Positions 16,998 to 24,486 of a DNA stretch of 54,102 nt are shown piece by piece. A program made the translations under genes and the position numbers. Positions within the stretch are counted from its first letter, which is position 1. Every line of letters starts with the position of its first letter. Source of the DNA: Megasphaera micronuciformis F0359 (GTDB taxonomy: Bacteria > Bacillota > Negativicutes > Veillonellales > Megasphaeraceae); contig NZ_GL538212.1 of NCBI RefSeq assembly GCF_000165735.1, positions 27,234-81,335 on the forward strand. The letters are read 5' to 3'. Under the pieces are notes generated by a model. That model was not told the origin of the DNA and made no database searches. It saw only the letters and a program-made list of their open reading frames with translations.

Positions 16998-17007
16998 CGT
17001 TTAATAT

Positions 17008-17976
17008 TTATAGGCCGTCTATATCGTCTGTAAAGTCGAGACCTTTATCGGTAGCATAATAGGTACCCGGGCGTTCGCCGTCTTCGAGGTAGCCTTTATC
17101 CACCATGGTTTTTAATAAGCTTTCATTTACGGCAAGGGGAGAGAACATGGCTTCCGGCGTATCCGCTTCTCGTTCTACTTCGGCAATGGCGGCTGCCATG
17201 ATTTCCTCATCTGTCGGTGCCGTACCGTACGCATAAATACGAGGCAGGGCTGTAGGATAATCGCTGTGAGAGAGTGCAAAAAACTTACCCAATCCGACGG
17301 CCTTGCTCAGTTCGTCGTCAGGTTCGGCTTCAAAACCCGATTCACTACAAATTCCGACGAGAGAGTTATCGTCAAAGTTGTATAATTCCTTAGCCGTTTC
17401 CAAGGCGTCGATGTAGCGCAATTTTTCGGCTTTAATATCGTATACTTCCAAGGCGTGAAGAATGCAGCCGATAACAAACGGTGCGTTATGAGCGACGAGG
17501 ACGGAATGCTCAAAAATATCCTTCATGCCCGACTTCCAATATTCCCCGAATGTATCGGCTTTGGTTAATACTTGCCAGTTGACGGCCTTGTCCGTGACTT
17601 TTGACAGGTCGTTTTCAGGCGGCTGAATATAGAAGTAATGACGATCGACGGGTTCGCCGTTTTCGAACTCCGCAAAAGCCAGCTTGTATATGGAATAAGG
17701 TTGTTTAGCGGCCAAATCAAGGGCTACGGCAACAAAGCGATTCGGGTAACGATGGGTGTACCCCGTAGTCTGTACGTCGTAGCGTAAGTAGCCGTTATGC
17801 GGCTTTACATCATGGGAATGTAAATTTACGGCATGCGTATGTTTACGTCCCTCCAAGGCTTTCTCCGCTTTTTCAGCCTTGTCTTTCTTGCGTATGGTCG
17901 TATACAACGAGTAAATGACGGCAACAGCGAAAATTACGGCAATAATCGTGCCGCTCGATTGTAATAACGAGTCCAT
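17008..17976 (-). CDS. Membrane-anchored DnaQ-fold protein with degenerate active site
   Basis: Product of 322 aa. A membrane helix (residues 8-27) and a charged linker precede a DnaQ/RNase T-like 3'-5' exonuclease fold. Exo I, normally D-x-E, reads FVAVALDLA (81-89), so the first Asp is Ala and the Glu has become Asp. Exo II, normally HNAxFD, reads HNAPFV (163-168), so the Asp is Val. The Exo III H-x4-D is not found; DDELSKA occupies the place. Catalysis is therefore unlikely. The C-terminal 50 residues look like a winged helix. It may bind nucleic acid at the membrane. Expressed alone from its own promoter, divergent from moaB. Confidence 0.75.
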   Translation of the reverse strand: MDSLLQSSGTIIAVIFAVAVIYSLYTTIRKKDKAEKAEKALEGRKHTHAVNLHSHDVKPHNGYLRYDVQTTGYTHRYPNRFVAVALDLAAKQPYSIYKLAFAEFENGEPVDRHYFYIQPPENDLSKVTDKAVNWQVLTKADTFGEYWKSGMKDIFEHSVLVAHNAPFVIGCILHALEVYDIKAEKLRYIDALETAKELYNFDDNSLVGICSESGFEAEPDDELSKAVGLGKFFALSHSDYPTALPRIYAYGTAPTDEEIMAAAIAEVEREADTPEAMFSPLAVNESLLKTMVDKGYLEDGERPGTYYATDKGLDFTDDIDGL

Positions 17977-18035
17977 AATGGGTTTCCTTTCCGAAAAAAC
18001 TTCGTTTATGACCGAATCGAATGCAGGTCAGCTTT

Positions 18036-18110
18036 ATTATATCAAACTTGTTACGGTCCTGTCTTGTATTCTTAAATAGAGTACCTTATTGTTCAAAAGT
18101 ATCGTATAAT
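18036..18110. promoter_or_regulatory. Divergent promoters, DnaQ-like gene and moaB
   Basis: On the minus strand an extended -10 (TGATATAAT; TATAAT complement at 18036-18041) has an AAGACA -35 about 18 bp upstream. On the plus strand TATAAT at 18105-18110 precedes moaB by 59 bases, but its -35 is poor. Confidence 0.5.
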
Positions 18111-18169
18111 ATAAATATAATGTGATAAATTGAACGAGAATCGGATCCTCATTACGGGAGGCGACAAAT

Positions 18170-18664
18170 ATGAGTCGGAAAGAAAAAGACAACCGTCCTT
18201 TACGCTTTGCCATACTTACGGTCAGCAACAGCCGGACCTATTCGGATGATACGAACGGCTTGCTTATTCAGTCTTTATTGACCAAGGCGGGGCATCAGGT
18301 CGTGGATTATGCCATTGTAAAGGACGACGGAGAAGCGATTTTAAAGCATATTCATGAATGGGTATGCAGTGTAGATGCTATTGTAACCAGCGGCGGTACG
18401 GGGCTGGCCTTAAGAGACGTGACCCTGGAAACGTTGGAACCTAAATTCGATAAGGTTATTCCCGAATTTAACGGGATGTTGACTTTTCTGGCATACCGGC
18501 GGGCTTGCGGGACAGAGGCTCTTGCATATAGAAGTGCGGCCGGCGTCATTCGTCAGTGCCCCGTCTTTTGTTTGCCCGGCCAAACGAGCTTGATAAAAGT
18601 CGGAACAGAACAACTTATTATTCCGGAAGTCCACTTGATTAAGAGTGAAATAAGCAAATCGTAA
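18170..18664 (+). CDS. moaB: MoaB/MogA-family molybdenum cofactor protein
   Basis: Molybdopterin-binding fold, 164 aa, acting in molybdopterin adenylylation. Conserved pieces are ILTVSNSRT at the start, VTSGGTGLALRDVTLET (about residues 66-82) and the C-terminal VFCLPGQTSLIKVGTEQLIIPEV. The usual family motif is SGGTGxxxRDxT, which is intact. A GGGAGG sequence precedes the ATG. It has its own promoter and a following terminator. No other molybdenum cofactor gene lies nearby, so MoaB versus MogA rests on length only. Confidence 0.88.
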   Translation: MSRKEKDNRPLRFAILTVSNSRTYSDDTNGLLIQSLLTKAGHQVVDYAIVKDDGEAILKHIHEWVCSVDAIVTSGGTGLALRDVTLETLEPKFDKVIPEFNGMLTFLAYRRACGTEALAYRSAAGVIRQCPVFCLPGQTSLIKVGTEQLIIPEVHLIKSEISKS

Positions 18665-18672
18665 AAATTAAG

Positions 18673-18697
18673 AACTGCCGCTTATGCGGCAGTTTTT
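18673..18697 (+). terminator. Terminator after moaB
   Basis: A 9-bp perfect GC-rich stem (18673-18681 with 18686-18694), TTAT loop and a following T run. Confidence 0.88.
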
Positions 18698-18716
18698 CAG
18701 TTATTAAAGGACTCTG

Positions 18717-18725
18717 TGATATAAT
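18717..18725 (+). promoter_or_regulatory. Extended -10 promoter of cobU
   Basis: TGATATAAT (TATAAT at 18720-18725) lies 23 bases before the cobU start. No convincing -35 is visible at the right distance, which fits an extended -10 promoter. Confidence 0.5.
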
Positions 18726-18748
18726 GGGGCGTACGATAAGGAGGATGT

Positions 18749-19315
18749 ATGGGTACATTGATAGTCGTAACCGGCGGCTCGCGAAGCGGTAAAAGTGAAT
18801 TTGCCGAAAACTTGGCACGGCAACGGTCGAAAAAAACGGTGTATATAGCTACGGCTGTGGCGGATGATGAAGAAATGAAGGCTCGTGTCGCCCGTCATCA
18901 GAAGCGACGTCCGAAAGGATGGCAGACAGTAGAAGCCGCTTGCGACCTGCCGAATGTAACGGCACAGGCGGCTTGCAAGTATGAAACGGTTCTCATCGAT
19001 TCATTAACGACTTATGCGGCCTCTTTTCTTTACGCCCACCGCCATGACGAATCGCAAGATACGGAAAATGCGGCCTTACAGGAAATGCATTCATTGGCAA
19101 AGGCCGTAAAAACGAACGGGGCAACGGTTATTATTGTAACCGATGAAGTAGGCTCCGGCATCGTTCCGGATAATGCCGTGTCGCGTGCCTTTCGCGATGT
19201 ATTGGGGAGCATGAACTCGGTCTTAGCCGCCGAAGCGGACAGGGTATACCTGTCCGTGGCCGGCCTTACGGTAGATCTTAAGAAAATATCCGTTAGGGCG
19301 GAGGAAGAGATATGA
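18749..19315 (+). CDS. cobU: Adenosylcobinamide kinase / adenosylcobinamide-phosphate guanylyltransferase
   Basis: Bifunctional enzyme that phosphorylates adenosylcobinamide and transfers GMP to it, building the activated precursor for the lower loop of cobalamin. The product is 188 aa, usual size. The P-loop is GGSRSGKS (9-16). YIATAVADDEEM and VARHQKRRPKGW, with the guanylylated His near residue 49, are typical. EVGSGIVP follows the nucleotide-binding core. AGGAGG precedes the ATG. The stop overlaps cobS by four bases, so they are translationally coupled. Confidence 0.96.
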   Translation: MGTLIVVTGGSRSGKSEFAENLARQRSKKTVYIATAVADDEEMKARVARHQKRRPKGWQTVEAACDLPNVTAQAACKYETVLIDSLTTYAASFLYAHRHDESQDTENAALQEMHSLAKAVKTNGATVIIVTDEVGSGIVPDNAVSRAFRDVLGSMNSVLAAEADRVYLSVAGLTVDLKKISVRAEEEI

Positions 19316-20073
19316 GGTCTTTTTTGATTGCCTTACAATTTTTAACGCGCATACAAGTGGCTTCGCGACTGACCTGGTCTGATGTCGACTTCGGACGGGC
19401 CGTAGTGTGGTTTCCCGTTGTCGGCCTTCTTATCGGACTCTTAACGGCCTTGGCCCGAGGCTTGACGGGGATTCTTTTTTCTCCCTTTTTGTCAGCCGTC
19501 CTAACCGTAGCCTGTTGGTATTTTCTGACCGGCGGTCTACATTCCGACGGTCTGATGGATGCGGCCGACGGTATTTATTCGGGTCGGGATCGAAAGCTAA
19601 GTCTTGAAATTATGAATGACAGTTGTGTCGGAGCTAACGGGGTAGCTGCTTTTGTCTTTGTTATCTTACTTAAGGTGGCCTGTGTCGGCGAATTGACGCC
19701 TGCCTGGCCTTTCTTGATAGGCATACCTGCAGCGGCTCGCTTCGGAGCCGTCTTGGGCATTTTGCGCTTTCCCTATGCACGTGAACGAGGCTTGGGGAGA
19801 GCTTTTCAGGACTATGCTCCGCGTCACGCGTTGCTCAAGGCCTTTGTCGTATCCTTATTGCCCCTTTTGGCAGTCGGCATCGTTTATCTTTATATACTGG
19901 CCGGAGCAATTCTTGTCGCTTACGGAGCACACCGAAAGGTAACGGCTCGTTTAGGCGGGCTGACGGGCGATACGTACGGGGCGGTTATTGAAGTGACTGA
20001 AACGGTTTTATTGCTTGTGGCGACCTTGATTATTCAGATGAACAACTTTTTTGCAATGACCGCGTTTATTTAA
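19312..20073 (+). CDS. cobS: Cobalamin synthase (adenosylcobinamide-GDP ribazoletransferase)
   Basis: Integral membrane enzyme joining adenosylcobinamide-GDP with alpha-ribazole (phosphate). The product is 253 aa with several hydrophobic helices. Family hallmarks are FLTRIQV near the start, GGLHSDGLMDAADGI (about residues 73-87, acidic Mg2+ site), and NDSCVGANGVAAF. It overlaps cobU by four bases. The phosphatase gene follows 25 bases later, the last activity expected for this branch. No cobT is present in the window. Confidence 0.95.
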   Translation: MRSFLIALQFLTRIQVASRLTWSDVDFGRAVVWFPVVGLLIGLLTALARGLTGILFSPFLSAVLTVACWYFLTGGLHSDGLMDAADGIYSGRDRKLSLEIMNDSCVGANGVAAFVFVILLKVACVGELTPAWPFLIGIPAAARFGAVLGILRFPYARERGLGRAFQDYAPRHALLKAFVVSLLPLLAVGIVYLYILAGAILVAYGAHRKVTARLGGLTGDTYGAVIEVTETVLLLVATLIIQMNNFFAMTAFI

Positions 20074-20098
20074 TAATAGAGAATTAGGGAGGATTTTT

Positions 20099-20752
20099 AT
20101 GATAAAGCTTTACCTCGTTCGACACGGAGAGACAAAGGGGAATGTAGAACAATGGTATCAGGGATCTACGGATATTCCTTTAAATGATAAAGGACGACTT
20201 CAGGCACAGTGCTTGAGTGAGTACTTGAAGGACGTTCATTTTGACGGCTTTTACAGCAGTGACCTTATGCGAGCCGAAGAAACGGCAAAAATTGTAGCGG
20301 CCCCTCATCACATGGAAGTGAGGACATATAAAGAGTTGCAGGAAGTCAACTTCGGTGAGTGGGAAGGACATCGCTACGATGAGATTACATCCGGCTGGCC
20401 CGGAATGATTGAAGATTTTTATGCGTCGGAAGGAAAGATGAAGGCTCCCGGCGGTGAATCTTTCGAAGAAGTGGAGATGCGCTCTTTAAAGAAGGTACAG
20501 GAAATTTTAGGCGAACATAAAGACGGGGATACCGTATTTATAGCTTCTCACGGAGCGACGATTCGGTGCCTTCTTTTTGGTTTGTTGGGATTGCGGTTGA
20601 CTCGGATTTGGTGTTTCCAACAGTTTAATACGGCTGTCAACGTCATTGAGTATTACGGCGAACGAAATGTCATGACGGTTATGAATTCGACGCGCCATTT
20701 GGAACAGATGGCGGAAGTCCAAAAGCAGTGGTCGACCATGATCGGACTATAA
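20099..20752 (+). CDS. cobC: Histidine phosphatase, probable alpha-ribazole phosphatase
   Basis: Phosphoglycerate-mutase-like histidine phosphatase, 217 aa. The phosphohistidine motif is LVRHGET (residues 6-12), the second His is in IASHGATIR, and the general acid Glu is in NFGEWEGH. Position directly after cobU-cobS suggests that it removes the phosphate from (adenosylcobalamin or) alpha-ribazole phosphate. The fold alone would not tell it from a broad-specificity phosphatase. It starts behind GGGAGG. The next gene begins 10 bases downstream. Confidence 0.8.
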   Translation: MIKLYLVRHGETKGNVEQWYQGSTDIPLNDKGRLQAQCLSEYLKDVHFDGFYSSDLMRAEETAKIVAAPHHMEVRTYKELQEVNFGEWEGHRYDEITSGWPGMIEDFYASEGKMKAPGGESFEEVEMRSLKKVQEILGEHKDGDTVFIASHGATIRCLLFGLLGLRLTRIWCFQQFNTAVNVIEYYGERNVMTVMNSTRHLEQMAEVQKQWSTMIGL

Positions 20753-20762
20753 GGAGAAACCC

Positions 20763-21476
20763 ATGATTCGTTTGGATAAATTGCTCGGCCATTCGGGGTA
20801 CGGTACGAGAAAAGAAATTAAGAGTTTGTGCAAGAGCGGGGATGTAACGGTAAACGGAGAAATCGTTCGGGACAGTTCCGTAAAGGTGGATGAAGGAGCT
20901 ACTGTAATCGTAGCCGGTGAGAAGGTGGAATATGAAGCGGTTTCGTATTTGATGCTGCATAAGCCGGCCGGCGTCGTTTCGGCAACTCAGGATAGCCGAG
21001 TGCGGACCGTTTTGGATATTTTGCCGTCCCGTTATGCCGCCTCTCGGGTAGCTCCTGTAGGTCGCTTGGACATAGATACGACAGGACTTCTCTTACTGAG
21101 TAATGACGGTACATGGGCCCACAAGGTGATTTCGCCTAAAAAGCACGTACCGAAAGTCTATGAGGCTCAGGTTGAAGGAGTTATTCCCGCTGACGTGGGA
21201 GAACGCTTTGCTGCCGGAATTGTTTTGGAAGACGGGGTGGAATGTTTACCCGCACGGGCTGAAAAAACAGCTGAAGGTCGACTGCAAATTACCGTTTGTG
21301 AGGGAAAGTTCCATCAAGTAAAGCGGATGTGCAGTGTCGTCGGGCTTACCGTGACGTCCTTGCACCGCAGTCGTATCGGCGGTTTGGCTTTGGACAAGAA
21401 TTTGCAGGCCGGAGAATACAGAAAGCTGACCAAAGAGGAAATTGCCCTGCCGCTTCTTTCAACAGAGGATTTGTAA
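20763..21476 (+). CDS. rsuA: RsuA-family 16S rRNA pseudouridine synthase
   Basis: Pseudouridine synthase of the RsuA/RluB group, 237 aa. The N-terminal S4 RNA-binding domain covers residues 1-60 (RLDKLLGHSGYGTRKEIK). The catalytic Asp lies in VGRLDIDTTGLLLL (about residue 103), and the GKFHQVKRMC segment is the family's C-terminal motif. The short form with this motif fits RsuA (16S U516) better than RluB. It starts 10 bases after the histidine phosphatase and is the likely end of the cobU operon. No obvious terminator follows. Confidence 0.9.
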   Translation: MIRLDKLLGHSGYGTRKEIKSLCKSGDVTVNGEIVRDSSVKVDEGATVIVAGEKVEYEAVSYLMLHKPAGVVSATQDSRVRTVLDILPSRYAASRVAPVGRLDIDTTGLLLLSNDGTWAHKVISPKKHVPKVYEAQVEGVIPADVGERFAAGIVLEDGVECLPARAEKTAEGRLQITVCEGKFHQVKRMCSVVGLTVTSLHRSRIGGLALDKNLQAGEYRKLTKEEIALPLLSTEDL

Positions 21477-21511
21477 AATTGTAAAAACGTCCTTCTTAAC
21501 GTGCAAATAGC

Positions 21512-21540
21512 TGGTCAAAGCCTTGTTTATATGGTATTAT
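21512..21540 (+). promoter_or_regulatory. Promoter of the pepP-efp unit
   Basis: TGGTCA (21512-21517), 17 bp, TATTAT (21535-21540) with an extended TG element at 21532-21533, 32 bases before the peptidase start. Confidence 0.55.
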
Positions 21541-21572
21541 TGTCGTTAGTCGAACAGAAATAAGGTGATATT

Positions 21573-22640
21573 ATGACAATGGAAAGAATAGCGGCTTTAC
21601 GCCGTTTTCTTCAGAATCATACTTTGGATTCCGTCATTATGTTACAACCTGAGAATCTCAAATACTTCAGCGGCTTTACCGGCGGGGAAGGGGCCTTGGT
21701 CCTGACGCCGTCACGAGTTATTTTATGGACCGATTCGCGGTATATTGAACAGGCTGTCGACGAATGTACTGAGAAGATTACCGTTATGAATCATGGCGGT
21801 CGCTTGGCTTTCTCCGCTGTTTCCGTGTTAATAGAAGACGGAGCGGGAGCTGTCGGGTATGAACGGGATTTCATGACGCATTCTTTCTTTGAAAGTATGG
21901 CTCAGGAAGACGAATTGTACTTTGAAGCCGTGTCCTTACAGGAACTAAGAGCCGTAAAAGAAACGTATGAAATCGAAGCGACACGACGGGCATCGCGTAT
22001 TGCCGACAAGGCATTTGCGGAACTTTTGCCTCACATTCGTCCGGGTGTTACGGAACGACAATTAGCGGCTTTGTTGGAAAGCAAGATGCTCTTGGCCGGT
22101 TCGAAAGAAAAATCGTTTGATACTATTGTGGCCTCGGGGAAACGTTCGTCCATGCCGCACGGCACGGCGACGGATAAGCCCGTTGAAAACGGTGATTTTA
22201 TTACCTTTGATTTCGGTGCCGTTTGTAACGGATACCATTCCGATATGACGCGAACCGTTGTTTGCGGTAAGGCTTCGGAGGAACAAAAACGTTTTTATGA
22301 CCTTGTTTTGCAAGCTCAGCTCATAGGTGTGGATGCCGTAAAAAGCGGTGCTTCCTGTTGTGAAACGGATGCGGCTGTACGGCGGTTTTTTGCAAAGCAC
22401 GGTGTAGATAAATACTTTACCCATGCCTTGGGGCACGGGACGGGATTGGAAATTCATGAGCAACCCGTTCTGTCGCCTCGGTCTCAGGGAGTATTGAAAG
22501 AGAATATGATAGTCACGGTAGAACCGGGACTGTACATAGAAGGCAAGTACGGAGTGCGCATTGAAGACTCCCTTGTCGTAACAGCAGAGGGCTGTGAAAT
22601 ATTGACGACAACATCGAAAGAATTAACGGAGTTGTTTTAG
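21573..22640 (+). CDS. M24B-family Xaa-Pro aminopeptidase/dipeptidase
   Basis: Dinuclear metallopeptidase, 355 aa. The N-terminal creatinase-like domain (1-125) includes [15 protein letters not shown]. The C-terminal pita-bread domain carries the metal ligands: Asp in TFDFGAV and HSDMTRT, His in [14 protein letters not shown], Glu in TVEPGLYI and in VRIEDSL. All five ligand positions are present. Removal of residues before proline is the expected activity. It lies 13 bases upstream of efp, a frequent pairing in Bacillota, and both share a promoter at 21512. Confidence 0.93.
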   Translation: MTMERIAALRRFLQNHTLDSVIMLQPENLKYFSGFTGGEGALVLTPSRVILWTDSRYIEQAVDECTEKITVMNHGGRLAFSAVSVLIEDGAGAVGYERDFMTHSFFESMAQEDELYFEAVSLQELRAVKETYEIEATRRASRIADKAFAELLPHIRPGVTERQLAALLESKMLLAGSKEKSFDTIVASGKRSSMPHGTATDKPVENGDFITFDFGAVCNGYHSDMTRTVVCGKASEEQKRFYDLVLQAQLIGVDAVKSGASCCETDAAVRRFFAKHGVDKYFTHALGHGTGLEIHEQPVLSPRSQGVLKENMIVTVEPGLYIEGKYGVRIEDSLVVTAEGCEILTTTSKELTELF

Positions 22641-22653
22641 GAGGAGATTGTGT

Positions 22654-23211
22654 ATGATTACAAGTAATGATTTCAGACCGGGCGTTACCATTGAAATTGA
22701 CGGTCAGGTTTGGCAGGTTGTGGAATTTCAGCATGTAAAGCCCGGCAAAGGGGCCGCTTTTGTACGTGCTAAAATTAAAAACCTCGAAACCGGTGCTGTT
22801 GTAGAACGCACATGGAATGCAGGCGAAAAAGTACAGGAAGGTCGTGTTGATCGCCGTCAGATGCAATACCTCTATGAATCGGACGGAATGTACGTATTTA
22901 TGGACAACGAATCGTATGAACAGATTGAGCTCAATAAAGATGCACTCGGCTCGGCAGTAAACTTCCTCAAAGAAGAAATGAATGTATCCGTCATGATGTT
23001 CAAAGGCAAGGTAATCGGGATCGACTTACCCGCAACCGTTGAACTTCGTGTTGTTGAAACGGATCCGGGCGTTCGCGGCGATACGGCTACGGGCGGTAGC
23101 AAGCCGGCTACGTTGGAAACGGGATATGTCGTTAAGGTGCCTCTTTTCATTAACGAAGGCGAATTGTTGACAATCGACACGAGAACCGGTCAGTACACGG
23201 GGCGTGCATAA
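22654..23211 (+). CDS. efp: Elongation factor P
   Basis: Translation factor that relieves ribosome stalling at polyproline; 185 aa, standard length. The N-terminal KOW-like domain has K32 at the tip of the loop [10 protein letters not shown], the residue modified in many bacteria. Two OB domains follow, ending in the conserved [11 protein letters not shown]. The ATG at 22654 is preceded by AGGAGGAG; an earlier in-frame TTG is not needed. A hairpin follows 13 bases after the stop. Confidence 0.97.
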   Translation: MITSNDFRPGVTIEIDGQVWQVVEFQHVKPGKGAAFVRAKIKNLETGAVVERTWNAGEKVQEGRVDRRQMQYLYESDGMYVFMDNESYEQIELNKDALGSAVNFLKEEMNVSVMMFKGKVIGIDLPATVELRVVETDPGVRGDTATGGSKPATLETGYVVKVPLFINEGELLTIDTRTGQYTGRA

Positions 23212-23224
23212 GTAAAGAAACGAT

Positions 23225-23253
23225 AAAAAGCGATGAGCCTCTCATCGCTTTTT
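23225..23253 (+). terminator. Hairpin between efp and the asp23-recN operon
   Basis: Perfect 13-bp stem (23225-23237 with 23241-23253), 3-base loop, ending in TTTTT. It is a textbook intrinsic terminator, yet the next start codon is only 18 bases downstream, leaving no room for a promoter. It may act as a leaky terminator or attenuator. Confidence 0.85.
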
Positions 23254-23271
23254 GTTCATGGAGTATCTTTT

Positions 23272-23631
23272 ATGATGACGACGGAATATAACGAATTGGG
23301 AGCTGTTCACATTGCCGACAAGGTTATTGCCGGTATAGCGGTTGAAGCTGCCTTGGCTGTAAAAGGTGTTGCCGGACCGGCCGCTTCCTTTGCGGAAAAA
23401 TTCGGCCGTTCTTCTTCGCCTCGCGGCATAGATATTAAAACGGACGGGACTACGGTTGAATTGACGGTGCGATTGGTTGTTCGGTACGGTATTCGCATTC
23501 CGGATGTAGCCATTGAGGTTCAACAGGTTGTAAAAGGGGCTGTCGAATCCCGATGCGGCTATGAAGTGTCGGCTGTTCACATTATCGTTCAGGATATTTT
23601 ATATGACCGACCGGCAACAGAAGAAGGTTGA
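23272..23631 (+). CDS. Asp23/Gls24 family protein
   Basis: Asp23/Gls24 (DUF322) family, 119 aa. Typical elements are GAVHIADKVIAGIAVEAALAV at the N-terminus (begins about residue 9), the alternating IDIKTDGTTVELTVRLVVRYG strand pair, and the closing VSAVHIIVQDI. Members act in the cell envelope stress response or as membrane-associated scaffold. It is the first gene of a long operon and is followed at once by a second, shorter member of the family. Confidence 0.88.
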   Translation: MMTTEYNELGAVHIADKVIAGIAVEAALAVKGVAGPAASFAEKFGRSSSPRGIDIKTDGTTVELTVRLVVRYGIRIPDVAIEVQQVVKGAVESRCGYEVSAVHIIVQDILYDRPATEEG

Positions 23632-23635
23632 TGGA

Positions 23636-23938
23636 ATGGAAACAAATGAAGAGAAGGTATATACGGTTTCTCAATCGGCAATGGAAAAAATTGTTCGTAC
23701 GGCCGTGGCCGGTACGACGGGTGTGGCTGCGAACCGCAAGATACATGTAAGTGTACACCCTAAGGAAGATGAATTGGCTGTGGCCATACGTCTGACAGCG
23801 TTGCCGAAGGCACAAATGCGTGAGTTGGCTCTGGCCGTTCAGCATCATACGGCGCAGGCTGTAAAAGATATGATCGGCCCCGATAAGGTAACTGTCGATG
23901 TAACTATAGAAGATATGATTGCACACCGGACGGTGTAA
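23636..23938 (+). CDS. Second Asp23-like protein
   Basis: About 100 aa from the ATG at 23636; an in-frame ATG at 23603, overlapping the previous gene, would add 11 residues. Fold elements resemble the upstream Asp23 protein: a start with SQSAMEKIVRTAVAGTTGV, a central IHVSVHPKEDELAVAIRLTAL strand pair and a final VTVDVTIEDMIA. Sequence similarity to the family is weaker. The tandem layout suggests a heteromeric partner, but this is inference. Confidence 0.7.
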   Translation: METNEEKVYTVSQSAMEKIVRTAVAGTTGVAANRKIHVSVHPKEDELAVAIRLTALPKAQMRELALAVQHHTAQAVKDMIGPDKVTVDVTIEDMIAHRTV

Positions 23939-23955
23939 GGCAAGGAGAGGATAGC

Positions 23956-24486
23956 GTGAGCAGACATACAGCACGCCGGAGAGCATTGGAAATTCTTTTT
24001 TCCCGAGAATTTCACGATACAAATGATATTCAATACAGTGAAACGGAAATCCTCGGTTATGCGGAGGATGAAAAAGAACCGATAGAGAGTGCCGCAACAG
24101 TAGAGACGGTCACGGCTGATTGTTTGGATGCACATGCCGTGCCCTTTGAAAGCGAGGACGAGGTTCTTAGTGAAGCGACTGAAGATAACAGCGAAAACGA
24201 CACGAACTCTTATTGTGAATATCTTGTGTCCACCGTTTCCGAGCATGGCGAAGAACTGAATGATCTTATTCGTACATATGCCAAAGGTTGGGATTTGAGG
24301 CAAATGAACAAGGCCGATAAAACGATTATGAAAATGGCTTTTTGTGAGTTCGTATACCCTAAGGAAAAATTGGCATCAGCCATTATTATAAATGAAGCAG
24401 TGCTCTTGGCTAAACAGTTCGGCGGGGCGGACTCCTCCAAATTCGTAAACGGTATTTTGGGTGCCTACGCGAGGACACACGAATAA
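23956..24486 (+). CDS. nusB: NusB antitermination factor with acidic insertion
   Basis: Transcription antitermination factor that binds boxA RNA with S10 (NusE), needed for rRNA transcription. Conserved parts are SRHTARRRALEILFSREF (1-19), LRQMNKADKTIMKMAFCEF and the C-terminal INEAVLLAKQFGGADSSKFVNGILG. The product is 176 aa against about 140 for Escherichia coli NusB. The excess is a strongly acidic, probably disordered insert between helix 1 and helix 2 (about residues 22-85). It starts with GTG behind AAGGAGAGG. Its stop overlaps the next start by one base. Confidence 0.92.
   Translation: MSRHTARRRALEILFSREFHDTNDIQYSETEILGYAEDEKEPIESAATVETVTADCLDAHAVPFESEDEVLSEATEDNSENDTNSYCEYLVSTVSEHGEELNDLIRTYAKGWDLRQMNKADKTIMKMAFCEFVYPKEKLASAIIINEAVLLAKQFGGADSSKFVNGILGAYARTHE

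Noticed and set aside
18665-18748. Cobalamin riboswitch upstream of cobU
   Set aside because: The gap holds only a terminator and a short promoter; there is no room for the aptamer.
20099-20752. Phosphoglycerate mutase (gpmA) call for the histidine phosphatase
   Set aside because: Too short and placed in a cobalamin unit; a true gpmI gene lies at 46231.
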